Source of the DNA: Synechococcus sp. UW140
Lineage (GTDB): Bacteria; Cyanobacteriota; Cyanobacteriia; PCC-6307; Cyanobiaceae
Length of the DNA stretch: 64,000 nt
Reading direction: 5' to 3'
Assembly: GCA_945877115.1 (NCBI GenBank)
Contig: CAMCQR010000001.1
Coordinates: 1 to 64,000, forward strand
The notes under the pieces: model-generated
Database searches by the model: none
The model's input: only the letters and a program-made list of their open reading frames with translations
Told to the model about the DNA's origin: nothing
Translations under genes and position numbers: made by a program
In this document: positions 52,812-62,571 of the stretch, piece by piece
How positions within the stretch are numbered: position 1 is the stretch's first letter
Layout of the letters: every line of letters starts with the position of its first letter

Positions 52812-53750
52812 GTGTTGCAATACCAGATCGATCGCGTTGACCATCAGGTTGCCGACGACCGTTCCCAAATTGGCGTTTTCCTGATCGGTCCCCTGGACAA
52901 AGGTCAGGCCACAACTCTCGGGACTTCCCTTCGCCGCATCCTGATTGGCGGTTTAGAAGGTAGTGCGATCACCGCCGTCCGTATCGCCGGTGTGAACCAC
53001 GAATACGCCACTGTTCCTGGTGTCAGAGAAGATGTCCTTGACATTCTTCTTAATTGCAAGTCTGTTCCGGTCAATAGTCGCAGCCGTGAGGTAGAGATTG
53101 GCCGTTTAGTAGTCAATGGACCCGCCACTGTGACTGCTTCCCATCTGCAGTTTTCATCTCAGGTTCAGGTCATCGATGCCGATCGACCGATCGCGACAGT
53201 TGCTGAAGGCCATAGTCTTGAGATGGAAGTCCACGTTGAAAGAGGAATTGGCTATCGACCTGTCGATCGCCACAATGAAGAGACTAGCGCCATTGATCTA
53301 CTCCAGATTGATGCTGTCTTTATGCCTATTCGTCGGGTTAATTACAGTGTTGATGAAACTGCCGTCGGAGAAGGCGGTTCAGCTCGTGAACGCCTGAGGC
53401 TTGAGATTGAAACGAATGGCAGCATTTCTCCCGATGACGCCATGGCCCAAGCTGCGAACCAGTTGATATCCCTTTTCCAACCTCTTGCGACTCTTACCAC
53501 AACCGAAGATCCTGGGCTTGAGCCTGAAACTACAGCTGAGGCCCAAATCCCCCTTGAGGAATTAAATCTTTCAGTAAGGGCTTACAACTGTCTTAAGCGT
53601 GCTCAAGTCAACTCTGTTTCAGACTTGATGGGCTTCAGTTATGAAGACCTTCTTGAGATTAAGAACTTTGGTTCAAAGTCTGCTGATGAGGTGATCGAAG
53701 CCCTTGAGCGTATCGGTATCTCACTCCCCCAAAGCCGTACAACGGCCTAA
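52812..53750 (+). CDS. rpoA: RNA polymerase alpha subunit (GTG start)
   Basis: [33 protein letters not shown]; alpha-[38 protein letters not shown]. Confidence 0.97.
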   Translation: MLQYQIDRVDHQVADDRSQIGVFLIGPLDKGQATTLGTSLRRILIGGLEGSAITAVRIAGVNHEYATVPGVREDVLDILLNCKSVPVNSRSREVEIGRLVVNGPATVTASHLQFSSQVQVIDADRPIATVAEGHSLEMEVHVERGIGYRPVDRHNEETSAIDLLQIDAVFMPIRRVNYSVDETAVGEGGSARERLRLEIETNGSISPDDAMAQAANQLISLFQPLATLTTTEDPGLEPETTAEAQIPLEELNLSVRAYNCLKRAQVNSVSDLMGFSYEDLLEIKNFGSKSADEVIEALERIGISLPQSRTTA

Positions 53751-53781
53751 AGGCTGCTTACCCTTCTCACCCTTTATCGTC

Positions 53782-54132
53782 ATGCGCCACCAGTGCCGCG
53801 TCCCCCTGCTTGGACGACCCGCAGACCAACGCAAAGCCTTGCTTCGGGGTCTTACGACCCAATTGATTCGCGAAGGTCGTGTCACCACCACCAAGGCCCG
53901 TGCCAAGGCCCTTCGTGATCAAGCCGAACGCATGATTACCCTGGCTAAGGAAGGAAGTCTTGCATCAAGGCGCCTAGCGATTGGCTACATCTACGATAAG
54001 CAACTCGTTCACGCTCTTTTCGATAAGGTGCCCGACCGCTACGGCGATAGAAACGGTGGTTACACAAGGATTATTCGTACCGTACCCCGTCGTGGCGACA
54101 ACGCTGAGATGGCAATCATAGAGTTGGTCTGA
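53782..54132 (+). CDS. rplQ: 50S ribosomal protein L17
   Basis: [42 protein letters not shown]. Confidence 0.97.
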   Translation: MRHQCRVPLLGRPADQRKALLRGLTTQLIREGRVTTTKARAKALRDQAERMITLAKEGSLASRRLAIGYIYDKQLVHALFDKVPDRYGDRNGGYTRIIRTVPRRGDNAEMAIIELV

Positions 54133-54956
54133 ATCACCCCCGTCGCATTGCCCTCTGCTTTCAGTACGATGGCAGTCCTTTTTCAGGTTGGCAACGCCAA
54201 TCCAATGCTTCCTCTGTGCAATCTACATTGGAGGATATTTTGGATCAATTAGAGTCCGGTGTGCGCCATTCTGTTGTCGCTGCCGGCAGGACTGATGCCG
54301 GAGTCCATGCTGCGGCTCAAGTGGCCCATTTTGATTCCGTGGGTCCAATTCCTTCCCATCGTTGGCCTGCAGCGCTCAACGGTCGTTTGCCGCAAACGAT
54401 TCGCGTCCGTGCAGCTGCTGAGGTCTCCAGCACATGGCATGCTTGTTATAATGCACAATACCGGCGCTATAGATATACAATCTATAATGCACAAACTGCT
54501 AATCTTTTTCTTGCTCATTGGAGCTGGCATCGATATAAAAAAAGATTGGACGAACACTTGATGGCGGCTGCCCTCGCAGATATTGTTGGCGAGCACGATT
54601 TTTCTGCTTTTCAAAAGGCAGGTAGTCACCGAGCCCATTCCCGCACAACCGTCCAGGACGTGAGTCTGGTTCGCCAGGGGGATTTGTTGGTTGTGGAAAT
54701 TCAGGCCAGCGGATTTCTTTATGGTATGGTCCGTTTATTGATGGGGCAGATTGTTGCCGTTGGTGAGGGTTCTCTTTCCCTGGATAACTTTATAAGCCGT
54801 TGGCGCAGGCGAGCCCGCCATGAAGTCCGCGAGGCAGCACCTCCTAAGGGCCTGTGTCTTCTTCGGGTCGGCTATCCAACGGTGATCTTTCCGCCTGGTC
54901 TATGGTATGATAGTCAACCGAGATTTCTTCTCGACTCGCACGATAAGGCGATTTAG
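54129..54956 (+). CDS. truA: tRNA pseudouridine38-40 synthase, apparent CTG start overlapping rplQ stop
   Basis: Manual in-frame extension: (L)[63 protein letters not shown]; the conserved YDGxxFxGWQ motif lies upstream of the ORF-track start at 54216. Confidence 0.85.
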   Translation: MNHPRRIALCFQYDGSPFSGWQRQSNASSVQSTLEDILDQLESGVRHSVVAAGRTDAGVHAAAQVAHFDSVGPIPSHRWPAALNGRLPQTIRVRAAAEVSSTWHACYNAQYRRYRYTIYNAQTANLFLAHWSWHRYKKRLDEHLMAAALADIVGEHDFSAFQKAGSHRAHSRTTVQDVSLVRQGDLLVVEIQASGFLYGMVRLLMGQIVAVGEGSLSLDNFISRWRRRARHEVREAAPPKGLCLLRVGYPTVIFPPGLWYDSQPRFLLDSHDKAI

Positions 54957-54991
54957 GCTTTTGCCTGACTATCCTTTGCCGGCGAGCCTGT

Positions 54992-55048
54992 TTCCTTGAG
55001 CCTGCGTGGCCCAAGGAAGCCTTTGGGTCTTTCAGGCTCATGGGCCAC
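54992..55048 (+). promoter_or_regulatory. candidate alternately pairing leader upstream of rplM
   Basis: Hairpin TTCCTTGAGCC(54992-55002)/GGCCCAAGGAA(55008-55018) competes with TGAGCCT(54997-55003)/AGGCTCA(55034-55040) and GTGGCCCA(55006-55013)/TGGGCCAC(55041-55048). Confidence 0.45.
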
Positions 55049-55231
55049 TTCATCCCAGCCTGGCTGTGTCTGCATGCCAGCCGAGCAGCATCGGCTTGGT
55101 GATCAGTTATGGTCAGAGATTGATTTGAGCCGTAGGCGGCAAGTCCTGCCCGGCCCATGGTTTTGGAAAACGGGTTACCTGACCCGATCCACATCCTTTT
55201 CCTGATGCCCCAACGGGCCCACTCTGGCGCC

Positions 55232-55684
55232 ATGAACAAGACCCCTCAACCCTCTGCCGAATCTCTGGACCGTCAATGGTTTGTAGTGGATGCGGCTGAC
55301 CAAACTCTCGGACGCCTAGCCAGTGAGGTGGCTCAGGTTCTGCGGGGCAAGAACAAGCCCACCTTCACGCCCCACATGGATACGGGCGATTTTGTCGTCA
55401 TCATCAACGCTGAGAAGATTCGTGTCAGCGGCAACAAGCCCACTCAGAAGGTTTATCGACGCCATTCGGGTCGTCCTGGTGGCATGAAGACCGAGACTTT
55501 TGCCCATCTTCAGGCCCGTCTCCCTGAGCGCATCGTTGAGAAGGCGATCAAGGGCATGCTTCCCCACAACGCTCTCGGTCGCCAGCTCTTCCGCAAGCTT
55601 AAGGTTTATCGAGGCGCTGAGCATCCTCATGCCGCCCAGCAGCCCCAGATCCTCGCCCTCAATCCTTCCGCGTCAGCCCAATGA
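55232..55684 (+). CDS. rplM: 50S ribosomal protein L13
   Basis: [49 protein letters not shown]. Confidence 0.97.
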   Translation: MNKTPQPSAESLDRQWFVVDAADQTLGRLASEVAQVLRGKNKPTFTPHMDTGDFVVIINAEKIRVSGNKPTQKVYRRHSGRPGGMKTETFAHLQARLPERIVEKAIKGMLPHNALGRQLFRKLKVYRGAEHPHAAQQPQILALNPSASAQ

Positions 55685-56088
55685 CCAGTTCATCCAACCG
55701 CGTTGTGTACTGGGGAACGGGACGCCGTAAAACCGCCGTTGCCCGCGTTCGCGTCGTTCCTGGATCCGGTGCTGTCACCATTAATGGCCGTCCTGGTGAC
55801 AACTATCTCAATTACAACCCTGTCTATCTTGCTTCGGTCAAGGCCCCTCTTCAGACCCTTGGTCTCGAGTCCCAGTATGACCTTCTTGTTAATGTCCGGG
55901 GCGGTGGCCTGACAGGTCAAGCCGATGCCATTAAGCAAGGAGCGGCTCGGGCCCTTTGCGACCTGTCTCCAGATAACCGCAAGCCCCTTAAGGCTGAGGG
56001 TCATCTCAGCCGCGACCCGCGAGCCAAGGAACGTCGCAAATACGGACTCAAGAAAGCCCGTAAGGCACCTCAGTTCTCTAAACGCTAG
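55681..56088 (+). CDS. rpsI: 30S ribosomal protein S9
   Basis: [35 protein letters not shown]; ...[16 protein letters not shown]. Confidence 0.97.
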   Translation: MTSSSNRVVYWGTGRRKTAVARVRVVPGSGAVTINGRPGDNYLNYNPVYLASVKAPLQTLGLESQYDLLVNVRGGGLTGQADAIKQGAARALCDLSPDNRKPLKAEGHLSRDPRAKERRKYGLKKARKAPQFSKR

Positions 56089-56115
56089 TTTTCTCCCCAT
56101 CTCAGCGCAACAGCC

Positions 56116-56370
56116 ATGCCAAAGGCCGACATCCATCCCACTTGGTTTCCAGATGCCAAGGTCATCTGTAACGGTGAGGTGATCATGACCACCGGTTCCA
56201 CCAAACCCGAGATCCATGTGGATGTCTGGAGTGGTAACCACCCTTTCTACACTGGGACCCAGAAGATCCTTGACACTGAAGGTCGGGTTGACCGCTTCAT
56301 GCGTAAGTACGGCATGGGAGGCTCGGAATCCTCACCTCCAGCAGTCAAAACACCTCCTGTCTCGGCCTGA
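56116..56370 (+). CDS. rpmE: 50S ribosomal protein L31
   Basis: [61 protein letters not shown]. Confidence 0.96.
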   Translation: MPKADIHPTWFPDAKVICNGEVIMTTGSTKPEIHVDVWSGNHPFYTGTQKILDTEGRVDRFMRKYGMGGSESSPPAVKTPPVSA

Positions 56371-56390
56371 TCTTCAGGTTTCCTTGTAGC

Positions 56391-56420
56391 AGCCGGCTGC
56401 CTTGTGTAGCCGGCTTTTTT
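56391..56420 (+). terminator. intrinsic terminator after rpmE
   Basis: AGCCGGCT ... AGCCGGCT followed by a T-run. Confidence 0.82.
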
Positions 56421-56447
56421 CTTGTATCCAGAATCAAAGGCCCGCCC

Positions 56448-57563
56448 ATGGATTCAGACCTTCTTAGTGAACGATTGGAAACGACCTGTCGCACGTTTGA
56501 AGCCCTGGAGCGTCAATTGGCCGATCCTTCTCTCGCGACGAATCCAAGCCAGCTGCAAGCCCTCGCCAAGGAGAGGGCCAAGCTTGAGCCGATGGTCCTT
56601 GATTATCAGAAAATGCTCCGATTGAAGTCGGAGCAAATCCAGGCTCGCGATCTTTTGCGTCAATATCGAGGCGATCCTTCCGGCCATGAGTTGCTTGAGT
56701 TGGCTGCCGATGAAATCGACATCCTGGAACAGGAGTTGGTTGGCTTGCGCCAGAGACTTTTATTGGCCATGGTTCCTTCCGACCCTCGAGATGAGCGAAG
56801 TGTCATGTTGGAGATTCGTGCAGGAGCCGGTGGCGATGAAGCGGCTCTTTGGGCCGGCGATCTGGCCCGTATGTATGAGCGTTATGCCCAGAGTAGGGGT
56901 TGGATAGCCCAGCACTTAACTGTATCGGAGTCGGATCTGGGCGGGTATCGTGAACTGATTCTGGCGATCCGAGGCGAAGGTGTCTATAGCCAGTTGAAAT
57001 TTGAGGCTGGAGTGCATCGTGTCCAGCGGGTTCCGGCCACCGAGTCCCAAGGTCGCGTCCACACTTCGACGGCCACCGTGGCTGTGATGCCTGAAGTGGA
57101 TCCTGTGGAAGTGCAGATTGAGCCTGGAGATTTGGAGATCAGCACAGCCAGATCGGGCGGGGCAGGGGGGCAAAATGTTAATAAGGTTGAGACGGCTGTG
57201 GACCTTTTGCACAAACCAACCGGGATTCGGGTCTTCTGTACCCAGGAGCGTAGTCAACTGCAGAATCGCGAGCGGGCCCTTGAGATTCTTCGGGCTAAGC
57301 TTTATGATCGGGAATTAGCTTTAGCTAATGCTGCCGAGAGTTCGGCACGGCGTGCCCAGGTGGGAAGTGGTGATCGAAGTGAAAAGATTCGAACCTATAA
57401 CTACAAGGATAATCGCGCTACTGATCACCGCCTTAATAGACATTTTGCGCTCGATACTGTGCTTACCGGTCAGCTTCAGGAACCCATTGAGGCCTGCATC
57501 GTGGCTGAACAGAGTCGCCAGTTAGAGGCCCTTGCCCGTGAGGCGATGGGAGTTGACGGATGA
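56448..57563 (+). CDS. prfA: peptide chain release factor 1
   Basis: [64 protein letters not shown] (GGQ). Confidence 0.97.
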   Translation: MDSDLLSERLETTCRTFEALERQLADPSLATNPSQLQALAKERAKLEPMVLDYQKMLRLKSEQIQARDLLRQYRGDPSGHELLELAADEIDILEQELVGLRQRLLLAMVPSDPRDERSVMLEIRAGAGGDEAALWAGDLARMYERYAQSRGWIAQHLTVSESDLGGYRELILAIRGEGVYSQLKFEAGVHRVQRVPATESQGRVHTSTATVAVMPEVDPVEVQIEPGDLEISTARSGGAGGQNVNKVETAVDLLHKPTGIRVFCTQERSQLQNRERALEILRAKLYDRELALANAAESSARRAQVGSGDRSEKIRTYNYKDNRATDHRLNRHFALDTVLTGQLQEPIEACIVAEQSRQLEALAREAMGVDG

Positions 57564-57580
57564 TGCAGTGGATTTGGAAT

Positions 57581-58081
57581 TTACTCGTCAATTAGATATT
57601 TAGCCCACTGTTTGTTCCTGCCGGCACGAATCTGGCGATTGGCTTCGAAGCTGAGGCTGCTCAGCGGCCGATGGGGGGCGCGAAGCAATGCCATGCCGGC
57701 TTCCCGGGGTGTGCGGTTACCCTTGCGAACATTACAAGGAAGGCAAGCGGTAGTTACATTATCCCAACTGTTGTTACCACCACGGCTGCGAGGCTGAACA
57801 TGGTCGATCGAGAGCTTTTCTCCGTTATAACCGCAGTATTGACATGCGTGACCGTCGCGCTGGAAAATGTTTCGCCGAGTCAGCGGCAGTTGGCGGTAGG
57901 GAACACGAACGAATTGACGCAGCCGGATCACGGTGGGTCGCATTTGATCTGGCCGCAACAAAGATGTTGGGTCGTGTTCAAGCCCTTCCGCCTTGCCTTT
58001 CAACAACATCACCACCGCACGCTTCCAAGTGGTGATGTTGAGGGGCTCGTAGGAAGCATTCAGAACGAGAACATGGCCCAT
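57581..58081 (-). CDS. HNH endonuclease
   Basis: RDGHACQYCGYNGEKLSIDHVQPRSRGGNNSWDNVTTACLPCNVRKGNRTP. Confidence 0.92.
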   Translation of the reverse strand: MGHVLVLNASYEPLNITTWKRAVVMLLKGKAEGLEHDPTSLLRPDQMRPTVIRLRQFVRVPYRQLPLTRRNIFQRDGHACQYCGYNGEKLSIDHVQPRSRGGNNSWDNVTTACLPCNVRKGNRTPREAGMALLRAPHRPLSSLSFEANRQIRAGRNKQWAKYLIDE

Positions 58082-58179
58082 GCCAGCCCCCTAGGCAATT
58101 TAAATCCTAACCACGGTCTTGCAGGATGGTGGTGTGCTTTGTCACAAGGCCTTCCCAATCTTCCCCAGGTTCGACTCCA

Positions 58180-60666
58180 ATGGCGATGACCCTGCCCCGA
58201 GGACTTGATTTGGCCCGAATCCTCGGTGCCGACTTGCGCGATGCCGCCCCTGACATTGCGATTGATCGTGTAGTGATTGATTCGCGCCGGGTCCAGCCAG
58301 GGGATCTTTTTGTGGCCCTCAAAGGGCGGCACCAGGATGGCCATAACTACGTGCCAGCGGCCTTGGGGGCTGGGGCGGCTCTCGTGCTCGTGGCCCGTGG
58401 GATGGGTTGGATCGACGACGTGCCTCGGCTTGTGGTCGAGGACCCCTTGCTGGCCCTGCAGAAGCTCGCGGCCTGGTATCGCAGCAACTATCTTCCCCAG
58501 GTGGTTGCGATCACCGGTAGCAATGGCAAGACAGTGGTCAAGGACGCCCTTGCCGCCTGCTTGACAGCTCGTTTCCGGGTGGCGGCCAGCCCGGGAAGCT
58601 GGAACAGCCAGGTGGGAGTGCCCTTGGCCGTTCTAGGTGCTCCGCCTGGAAGTCAGATTGGTGTGTTTGAAGCCGGGGTCTCGGCCCCAGGAGAAATGGA
58701 GGCCATCGAGGCCATCCTGCGTCCTGATTACGGCGTACTTGTGAATGTGGGACTTGCCCATTTCGCCGCCTTCGGGAGTCGCCAGGCGATTGCCCGCGAA
58801 AAGATGGTTCTCTTCCGTCATCTCCCCGCTTCCCATTGGTTGATCGCCCCGGCTGACCCCCTGCTTGAGGACCTGCCCCTGGCCTGCGAGCGGGTCCATC
58901 CCGGCAAGGACTGGCCCCGGCTGATCGCGCGTCGTCCCACCGCTACCGGTTTTGCCCTCAATCTGCAATTTGCGGATCAGCAGTTGACATTGCCGGTGCG
59001 GACCCGTTCCCTGCCCTTGGTCGAGGATCTCCTGATTGCGATGACGGCCGCCCTGCGCTTGGGCCTGGATCCCACGCACATCGTTGGCGCCCTTGAGGAC
59101 TACGGCTTTGGGCCGACCCGCATGGAGACCTGGAGCACACCTGAGGGAATCACCATCATCAACGACACCGCCAGCAGTGATCCCCTTTCGGTCCAGGCGG
59201 CCCTGGATACCGTCGCCGCGACCCCGAGCACCGGCCATCGGCGCCTGTTTGTTTTTGGGGGCATGGCTGATCTCGGTGCCCAGGAACACCGCGAGCATGG
59301 CTTGATAGGTCGGGTCGCCGCCGAGCGGGGCTTCACGCACCTGTTGCTGTTGCCCCACACCGCCAGTGGTTCCACCTGTGCTGGCTGGTTGTCGTTGCGT
59401 CCAGAGGCCTCGCTTCTCCAAGTGCCTGATTGGCAGGGTCTGCGGCACCAAGTCCGGGAACTGGCCCAAGCCGGGGACCTGGTGTTGATGAAGGCAGCGG
59501 CTGCTGAGGGACTTGAGGTCACGGCGACAGCCATCTGGGAATCCATGGCGCCCCGGAGGCTGTTCATTGATCTGGGCGCCATCCGGGAAAATGTGGCTCG
59601 CTTCCGAGCCCTTTCGGGCCCCAGGGTGGCCATCCTGGCCGTTCTCAAGGCCTGGGCTTACGGCACTGAATTGCCTCGGCTGGCGCTTGCCTTGCAGGCA
59701 AGCGGGGTGGATTGGATCGGTGTCTCTACGGCTGATGAGGGCGCGCTGGCCCGTCGTGCCGGAATCCGGCTACCGATCCTGGTCATGCTGATGGACCGGG
59801 AGGAGGTCGACAAGGTCGTGCGCTACGGCCTCACCCCTGTTGTTTACTCGCTTCCCTTGGCTCGGTCCCTGGTCGAGACGCTCCGGGACATGGGGGCCGA
59901 GTGTGACGTGCACCTCGAAGTGGATACGGGGATGGGGCGTCTTGGCGTGTCTCCCGAAGAGGCTTTGGCGACGGCCCGACTCTTGCGCGGCTCTGGGGTG
60001 GTGCGCCTACGGGGTGTGATGACCCATCTCGCCGGGGCCGACGATCCGGCCGCTGATCGCCATAGCGATCAGCAATTGACCCGTTTTGATCAGGTTGTGG
60101 CAGCCATCCGGTCCGAAGGGGATGAACCCCTTTGCATTCATGCCGCCGCCACCTCCGCCGCCGTTCGTTTCCCAGGGGCTCGCTACGACATGGTCCGGTT
60201 AGGCCTGGGGTTGTTCGGTATCGCCCCTTCGTGTGAAGTGGCTGAGGCTATTGAACTGGAGCAGGCGCTGGCCTTTGTGAGTCGCCTTGCCCAGGTGGCC
60301 ATGTGGCCCCGCGGTCAACGGGTGGGTTACAACGGCTCCTACGTCGTTGACCAAGAGAAGCAGAGAATTGGCATCGTGGCGGCCGGATACAACGATGGCG
60401 TTCCCTGGCGGCTGTCGAATGCGGGTGCGGTTCTGGTTCAGGGCCAGACAGCCCGGATCCTGGGCAGGGTGTCGATGGATTCGATGGCAGTCGATCTGAC
60501 GGCTGTACCCGATGCGGCCGTGGGGGATGAAGTGCTGATTTTTGGAAGTCACCAGGGCCAGGTCCTCCGACCCGAAGAAGTGGCCGCCCGTGCTGGCAGC
60601 ATTCCCTACGAGCTGCTTGTCAATGTCGACAGCAGGAGGGTGCAGCGCATCTTCCGCAACGACTGA
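58180..60666 (+). CDS. bifunctional MurF-type ligase / alanine racemase fusion
   Basis: N-half Mur ligase: VVAITGSNGKTVVKDAL, SPGSWNSQVGVPLAVLGA, GVFEAGVSAPGEM, NVGLAHFAAFGS. C-half (from ~59549) Alr: RRLFIDLGAIRENVARF, AVLKAWAYG (PLP Lys), VDTGMGRLGV, GYNGSY, GRVSMDSMAVDLT. One uninterrupted frame. Confidence 0.9.
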   Translation: MAMTLPRGLDLARILGADLRDAAPDIAIDRVVIDSRRVQPGDLFVALKGRHQDGHNYVPAALGAGAALVLVARGMGWIDDVPRLVVEDPLLALQKLAAWYRSNYLPQVVAITGSNGKTVVKDALAACLTARFRVAASPGSWNSQVGVPLAVLGAPPGSQIGVFEAGVSAPGEMEAIEAILRPDYGVLVNVGLAHFAAFGSRQAIAREKMVLFRHLPASHWLIAPADPLLEDLPLACERVHPGKDWPRLIARRPTATGFALNLQFADQQLTLPVRTRSLPLVEDLLIAMTAALRLGLDPTHIVGALEDYGFGPTRMETWSTPEGITIINDTASSDPLSVQAALDTVAATPSTGHRRLFVFGGMADLGAQEHREHGLIGRVAAERGFTHLLLLPHTASGSTCAGWLSLRPEASLLQVPDWQGLRHQVRELAQAGDLVLMKAAAAEGLEVTATAIWESMAPRRLFIDLGAIRENVARFRALSGPRVAILAVLKAWAYGTELPRLALALQASGVDWIGVSTADEGALARRAGIRLPILVMLMDREEVDKVVRYGLTPVVYSLPLARSLVETLRDMGAECDVHLEVDTGMGRLGVSPEEALATARLLRGSGVVRLRGVMTHLAGADDPAADRHSDQQLTRFDQVVAAIRSEGDEPLCIHAAATSAAVRFPGARYDMVRLGLGLFGIAPSCEVAEAIELEQALAFVSRLAQVAMWPRGQRVGYNGSYVVDQEKQRIGIVAAGYNDGVPWRLSNAGAVLVQGQTARILGRVSMDSMAVDLTAVPDAAVGDEVLIFGSHQGQVLRPEEVAARAGSIPYELLVNVDSRRVQRIFRND

Positions 60667-60719
60667 GGGGAGCGAAGCGGCAGCAGCGGTGGCCGTTCAG
60701 GTACAGTTCCATTGCCATT

Positions 60720-60808
60720 GGAGAGGTGGCTGAGTGGTCGAAAGCGGCTCCCTGCTAAGGAGTTACAGGAGGCAACTTCTGTCGAGGGTTCGAATCCCTC
60801 CCTCTCCG
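60720..60808 (+). tRNA. tRNA-Ser (anticodon GCT)
   Basis: GGAGAGGTGGCTGAGTGGTCGAAAGCGGCTCCCTGCTAAGGAGTTACAGGAGGCAACTTCTGTCGAGGGTTCGAATCCCTCCCTCTCCG; long variable arm. Confidence 0.96.
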
Positions 60809-60843
60809 TTGCCCCACACCGATGGCGTTGAGCTCATGGGTTG

Positions 60844-61761
60844 TTAGGTGATGAGTCTGCCGGCGATTTCCGGCAGCAACCTTTTGTAATTTGCGGAGCG
60901 TTCATCTTCGCTCAGGACAATCAGAATCATCGGAGTCCCTGCTTCAGTTTCCACATAGGCGGCTTCGTGTCTTGCCTCACCCATCCAGCTTGATTTGCCC
61001 CAAATCCGGGCCTTGTGCCCAAGGGCTGCGGCTGCAAAGCCAGTCACCTCTTTGGTCTCAGCTGGGTTCGCGCACCTTTCCTCCGAGGGTTGCTCAAGCA
61101 GGCTTTGCAGCCTGCGACATGCGGGCGGCGAGATGAGGGATCCGGCCATCACAGCCTCCAACAACCTGGCCAGGCCGTCAGTGCTCAGGAGGTTGCGGTT
61201 GCTTTGATCGGCGCTGTGGAAGTCCTGCTCACGGCCGTAGGTTCCATCCACCCAGGTTTTCTGACAGGCCTTCCAACCCACCAGCTCGGGCCAGCCAAGG
61301 CTCTCAAGCCAGTGGTTCACCAGTTCTCGTTGGGTCTTCCATTGGTTGTAACAATCCTGGGGGAGGGACGGCCCGCTGGTGGTGCCGCTTAGGAGATCCA
61401 CAATCAAGCCGGTGGCCCAATGCGCTGAGGTCGAAGGACGAACCATGGCTGCCATGGCCCTCCTTAATTCCGGTTCATCTCTCAATAACTGACGTTGCAA
61501 CCAGGCCTCACAGGCCACCAGATAGGTGAGATTGACGAGGCTGGCCGGCTCCCGCAGTTGGCTTCCCCGCCAGCCCGCTCCCGCTCCCGCTGCGGCCCCT
61601 AGGGCTAAGGCCTCGTGGGTCTCTCGGTCGCGCAGGGATTCGGCATAGCGCAGCCAGGTGATGGATATCCGGGCCCCCAGTCCAGGCCTGCCCTCCTGTT
61701 CCAGGGCACGGACCAGATCCGCGAGCCTCTGGCCCATGGCCGGATCCGCGCTGTAGAACGC
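60844..61761 (-). CDS. serine hydrolase / class A beta-lactamase-like protein with degenerate catalytic motifs
   Basis: Likely start MAFYSADPAMGQRLADLV; SQLREPASLVNLTYLVACEAWL; AAMVRPSTSAHWATGLIVDLLSGTTSGPSLP; WGKSSWMGEARHEAAYVET. Confidence 0.7.
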   Translation of the reverse strand, partial: AFYSADPAMGQRLADLVRALEQEGRPGLGARISITWLRYAESLRDRETHEALALGAAAGAGAGWRGSQLREPASLVNLTYLVACEAWLQRQLLRDEPELRRAMAAMVRPSTSAHWATGLIVDLLSGTTSGPSLPQDCYNQWKTQRELVNHWLESLGWPELVGWKACQKTWVDGTYGREQDFHSADQSNRNLLSTDGLARLLEAVMAGSLISPPACRRLQSLLEQPSEERCANPAETKEVTGFAAAALGHKARIWGKSSWMGEARHEAAYVETEAGTPMILIVLSEDERSANYKRLLPEIAGRLIT

Positions 61762-61798
61762 CATGATATTTGGCCCATCAGCGATGAAGAGATTAGAC

Positions 61799-62539
61799 AT
61801 GCGCGGTTCAATGCCCATGCTTGCCAGTGGAGCGATCTGGCAAATCAGCGAACCCCTGTCCGGCTGGAGTCGCCCGCAGGGCGATGCGCTGGCCACCGAA
61901 TTGGCAGTGGGTCGCCGGTTGCGGCTGCTTGAACCGGCCCCCTATCCACCACGAGAATCAGGGAGCTTGCGTTGGCGGGTGCGCCTGCTGGAGGATGGTT
62001 ATCCCTGCTGGTTAGATGCCCAGGCGCTGTTAAGCCATGGTCAACCCTCTGAGTCTCCGCTGCTGCCCCGCTTGGACCGCAGCACCATCCACGATCGCTT
62101 ACCCCAGGTGTTGAGCATCGCCTTGGAGGCCTTGGCGCAAAAGAACTGTTATCGATGGGGAGGCACGATTGGCCCAAACTACGACTGCTCAGGGTTGGTT
62201 CAGTGGGCCTATTCCCAGGCAGGCATCTGGTTGCCGCGGGATGCCTATCTTCAGGAACGCTTCTGTCGGCCTGTGGCAGTGCGTCCTGACGTTGTGAATC
62301 TTCTGCAGAGTGGCGACCTGATTTTCTTCGGGTCGCCGCAACGCTGCACCCATGTGGGGTTGCATCTGGGCCAGGGCCGCTATCTGCACAGTTCCGGCCG
62401 TGAGCATGGCCGCAATGGATTGGGGGTGGACGATCTGTTCTTTTCGAACCACGATTCAGTGGCCTGCCACTACAGGGCTGAATTGCGGGGAGCCGGTCGG
62501 GTCATGCATAGCCATGACGGCAGTCCCTTGCCCCCTTAA
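61799..62539 (+). CDS. NlpC/P60 peptidoglycan endopeptidase
   Basis: YRWGGTIGPNYDCSGLVQWAYSQAGIWLPRDAYLQ; LLQSGDLIFFGSPQRCTHVGLHLGQGRYLHSSG (C-H-H triad). Confidence 0.9.
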   Translation: MRGSMPMLASGAIWQISEPLSGWSRPQGDALATELAVGRRLRLLEPAPYPPRESGSLRWRVRLLEDGYPCWLDAQALLSHGQPSESPLLPRLDRSTIHDRLPQVLSIALEALAQKNCYRWGGTIGPNYDCSGLVQWAYSQAGIWLPRDAYLQERFCRPVAVRPDVVNLLQSGDLIFFGSPQRCTHVGLHLGQGRYLHSSGREHGRNGLGVDDLFFSNHDSVACHYRAELRGAGRVMHSHDGSPLPP

Positions 62540-62571
62540 GGTCGGGTTCCACCCAACGTCAAACGGTTGCC

